A stretch of 6,875 nucleotides of DNA from an uncultured Eubacteriales bacterium. Lineage in GTDB: Bacteria; Bacillota; Clostridia; Lachnospirales; Anaerotignaceae. The DNA lies in the NCBI GenBank assembly GCA_934552695.1, contig CAKTER010000085.1, positions 1 to 6,875 of the forward strand, read 5' to 3'. This document shows, one piece after another, positions 5,561 to 6,875 of the stretch. A program made the translations under genes and the position numbers. How positions within the stretch are numbered: the stretch's first letter is position 1; every line of letters begins with the position of its first letter. The notes beneath the pieces were generated by a model. The model did not search any database and was not told the origin of the DNA. It saw nothing but the letters and a program-made list of their open reading frames with translations.

Positions 5561-6433
5561 ATGGATGTTTCTTCGATTGCTTTTTCTGTTCTGAGCATCG
5601 GTGGCTTGGGCCTCGTATTCGGCGTCGGTCTTAGTTATGCCAGTAAGATCTTTGCCGTGGAGTCGGACCCCCGGGTGGAGCAGGTTTTGGAATGCCTGCC
5701 TGGTGCGAACTGCGGCGGCTGCGGGTATCCCGGTTGCGCCGGTTGCGCCGACGCTATCGTAGCCGGTACCGCTCCCGTAAACGCCTGCCCCGTAGGCGGT
5801 GCGGTGGCTGCCGAAAAGATTGCTGCGGTGCTGGGCGTAGAAGCCACGGCTTCCGAGCCCATGGCCGCTTTCGTCCACTGCGGCGGCACCTGTGAAAAGG
5901 CCAAGGAAAAATACGACTACCAGGGCATTACCGACTGCGTCATGGCCAGCCAGCTGGCCGGCGGCGGGTACAAGTCCTGCTCCTATGGCTGTTTGGGTCT
6001 GGGCACCTGCAAGGCTGCCTGTGCCTTTGGCGCCATCGAAATCGTCGATGGTGTTGCCGTCATCGACAAGGACAAGTGCGTTGCCTGCGGCAAGTGCGTG
6101 TCCGCCTGCCCCAAGCACATCATCGAGCTGCTGCCCGCCAAAAAGAAGGTCAAGGTGCAGTGTGCGTCCAAGGATAAGGGCAAGGATGTTCTGGCCGCTT
6201 GCTCTGCCGGTTGCATTGCCTGCAAAATGTGCGAAAAGGAATGTAAGTTTGACGCCATCCACGTGATTGATAACATTGCCGTTATCGACTACGATAAGTG
6301 CAAAAACTGCGGTATGTGCGCCAACAAGTGCCCGAAGAAGGTCATCACCGGCTACCGGGTGGCCCCTCCGGCCCCTCCCAAGCCCGCTGAGCCCGCTCCG
6401 GCTCCCGCCGCCGAGGCTCCGAAGGCCGAGTAA
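5561..6433 (+). CDS. rnfB: Rnf complex subunit RnfB, polyferredoxin electron entry subunit
   Basis: RnfB accepts electrons from reduced ferredoxin on the cytoplasmic side. The protein has 290 residues and 27 cysteines. An N-terminal anchor spans 4-26. The Fe-S domain follows, with CLPGANCGGCGYPGC (45-59) and Cys76 in ACPVGG. The conserved middle has Cys107, 111, 126, 140, 144, 150 and 154, partly as KSCSYGCLGLGTC. Ferredoxin-type motifs lie at Cys173/176/179/183, Cys218/221/224/228 and Cys247/250/253/257. The long form with several clusters is typical of Clostridia; proteobacterial RnfB is nearer 190 residues. The last 23 residues are almost only Pro, Ala, Glu and Lys and look like a flexible tail. 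AAAGGAGG at 5544-5551 overlaps the rnfA stop and supports the ATG. It is the last gene before the terminator. Confidence 0.97.
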   Translation: MDVSSIAFSVLSIGGLGLVFGVGLSYASKIFAVESDPRVEQVLECLPGANCGGCGYPGCAGCADAIVAGTAPVNACPVGGAVAAEKIAAVLGVEATASEPMAAFVHCGGTCEKAKEKYDYQGITDCVMASQLAGGGYKSCSYGCLGLGTCKAACAFGAIEIVDGVAVIDKDKCVACGKCVSACPKHIIELLPAKKKVKVQCASKDKGKDVLAACSAGCIACKMCEKECKFDAIHVIDNIAVIDYDKCKNCGMCANKCPKKVITGYRVAPPAPPKPAEPAPAPAAEAPKAE

Positions 6434-6445
6434 TTTCGTTCTTTT

Positions 6446-6476
6446 AAAGCGCAGACCTTGTGTCTGCGCTTTTTTT
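6446..6476 (+). terminator. Intrinsic terminator of the rnf operon
   Basis: A perfect 11-pair stem, AAAGCGCAGAC (6446-6456) with GTCTGCGCTTT (6462-6472), closes a five-base loop CTTGT. It runs into seven T residues at 6470-6476. It begins 12 bases after the rnfB stop and should end the rnfCDGEAB transcript efficiently. Confidence 0.95.
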
Positions 6477-6491
6477 GTGCCGTCCATTTTT

Positions 6492-6590
6492 CTCCCGGAG
6501 AGGGGATCGATTTGATTTTTTCCTTGCCCTTGCCCTTGACCTTTACTCATTTTCTCTTTCCCCTCTCCCCCTCCTCCAGCGAGGGGATAG
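6492..6590. repeat. Two related GAGGGGAT motifs with a small inverted repeat
   Basis: CTCCCGGAGAGGGGATC at 6492-6508 and CTCCAGCGAGGGGATA at 6574-6589 share the pattern CTCC, three or four variable bases, then G/AGGGGAT. The second is also the right arm of an inverted repeat, CCCCTC (6560-6565) with GAGGGG (6581-6586). Such motifs are reminiscent of dispersed intergenic palindromes in gut Clostridia, which is a recollection and not a database match. Confidence 0.4.
6524..6541 (+). repeat. Short outlying TTGCCC hexamer cluster
   Basis: Two perfect TTGCCC units (6524-6535) are followed by one variant, TTGACC (6536-6541). The 12-mer TGCCCTTGACCT at 6531-6542 recurs exactly at 6665-6676. These look like outlying or decayed copies of the array at the right edge of the window. 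Confidence 0.55.
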
Positions 6591-6596
6591 GGTGTT

Positions 6597-6628
6597 GGCC
6601 CGGCGCCGTCAACGCCCTCAGCCGGGCC
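6597..6628. repeat. Perfect 8-bp inverted repeat
   Basis: GGCCCGGC (6597-6604) is the exact inverse of GCCGGGCC (6621-6628), with 16 bases between them. There is no T-run on either side, so it is unlikely to be an intrinsic terminator. It fits a stem of an intergenic repeat element. Confidence 0.6.
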
Positions 6629-6711
6629 ATAAGCGCTGTTCCCGAGCGGACCATTTCCGGGCGCTGCCCTTGACCTGAGCTTGCCCAGCCAACGCATAGT
6701 TTGCCGACCGA

Positions 6712-6761
6712 GGGGCTTTCCTCTGAGCGTGCGTCAACTCCCTTAGCGAAGAGGATACCCC
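6712..6761. repeat. Imperfect palindromic element
   Basis: GGGG (6712-6715) and TCCTCT (6719-6724) pair with AGAGGA (6750-6755) and CCCC (6758-6761), giving ten pairs with a small internal loop around a 25-base centre. Read on the minus strand, the CCTCCC...GGGAGT layout resembles dispersed hairpin repeats found between genes in Oscillospiraceae-type genomes. That resemblance is from memory. Confidence 0.45.
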
Positions 6762-6790
6762 GAGGGAGGCTTGGCACTCGCTTCCCCTTT

Positions 6791-6862
6791 GTGCCCTTGC
6801 CCTTTTTCTTGCCCTTGCCCTTGCCCTTGCCCTTGCCCTTGCCCTTGCCCTTGCCCTTGCCC
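6791..6862 (+). repeat. Tandem TTGCCC hexamer array
   Basis: Nine perfect TTGCCC units run from 6809 to 6862. In the same register to the left lie GTGCCC (6791), TTGCCC (6797) and TTTTTC (6803). To the right the register breaks at TTCGCCC (6863-6869). The array is thus a pure core with degenerate edges, typical of a simple sequence repeat that changes by slippage. The minus strand reads GGGCAA. No gene visibly contains it. Confidence 0.9.
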
Positions 6863-6875
6863 TTCGCCCTTATCC

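Larger units (their letters stand above)
6477..6875. other. Gene-free, repeat-rich spacer downstream of rnf
   Basis: I see no credible gene in these 399 bases. Open frames on both strands lack ribosome binding sites and recognisable protein features, and they translate repeat sequence into low-complexity runs such as Gly-Gln. The stretch is built from GAGGGGAT-containing motifs, inverted repeats and TTGCCC-type hexamers described separately. Its make-up is unlike the rnf genes and suggests accumulated intergenic repeat elements. A neighbouring gene probably begins or ends beyond 6875. Confidence 0.6.

Noticed and set aside
5234..6697. A 487-codon open frame on the minus strand opposite rnfA and rnfB.
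   Set aside because: It is antisense to two certain genes. Its translation is low-complexity with no recognisable domain, and it has no convincing ribosome binding site. Long antisense frames are expected where codons end mostly in G or C.
6547..6777. A 76-codon minus-strand frame starting at GTG in the downstream spacer.
   Set aside because: It has no ribosome binding site and consists of palindromic repeat sequence; similar short frames arise wherever such repeats occur.
6791..6862. The tandem hexamers as a CRISPR array.
   Set aside because: The units are six bases with no spacers between them, so this is a simple sequence repeat.

Overview
The window looks like a chromosomal segment of an anaerobic Firmicute of class Clostridia, with fairly GC-rich genes. 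Three things point there: strong AAAGGAGG-type ribosome binding sites, the clostridial rnf gene order C-D-G-E-A-B with a long ferredoxin-like RnfB, and a low-GC divergent promoter region. The downstream spacer resembles repeat-rich intergenic DNA of gut Oscillospiraceae-type genomes. That family-level placement is an inference and was not checked by a search.

Layout. Positions 1-1070 (minus strand) hold most of rpoN, the sigma-54 factor gene, cut by the window edge inside its helix-turn-helix. Positions 1071-1476 are a divergent control region. It holds a sigma-A-type promoter for rpoN with a palindrome over its -10, a sigma-54-like -24/-12 element facing rnf, a run of helically phased T-tracts, a good sigma-A promoter for rnf, and a leader with two predicted hairpins. 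Positions 1477-6433 (plus strand) are a complete, tightly packed rnfCDGEAB operon, closed by a strong intrinsic terminator at 6446-6476. Positions 6477-6875 show no credible gene. They hold inverted repeats, dispersed TTGCCC-type units and a tandem array of nine perfect TTGCCC hexamers near the right edge.

How the genes work together. The six Rnf proteins form the membrane-bound ferredoxin:NAD+ oxidoreductase. RnfB takes electrons from reduced ferredoxin. They pass through the RnfA/RnfE membrane iron-sulfur centre and the covalent flavins of RnfG and RnfD, and RnfC reduces NAD+. The energy drives Na+ or H+ export; the sequence does not settle which ion. The complex itself is well known. The less expected material is regulatory: a sigma-54-like promoter directed at rnf beside the sigma-54 gene, the symmetric element at the rpoN promoter, and the phased T-tracts. 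All of these are sequence-based inferences.
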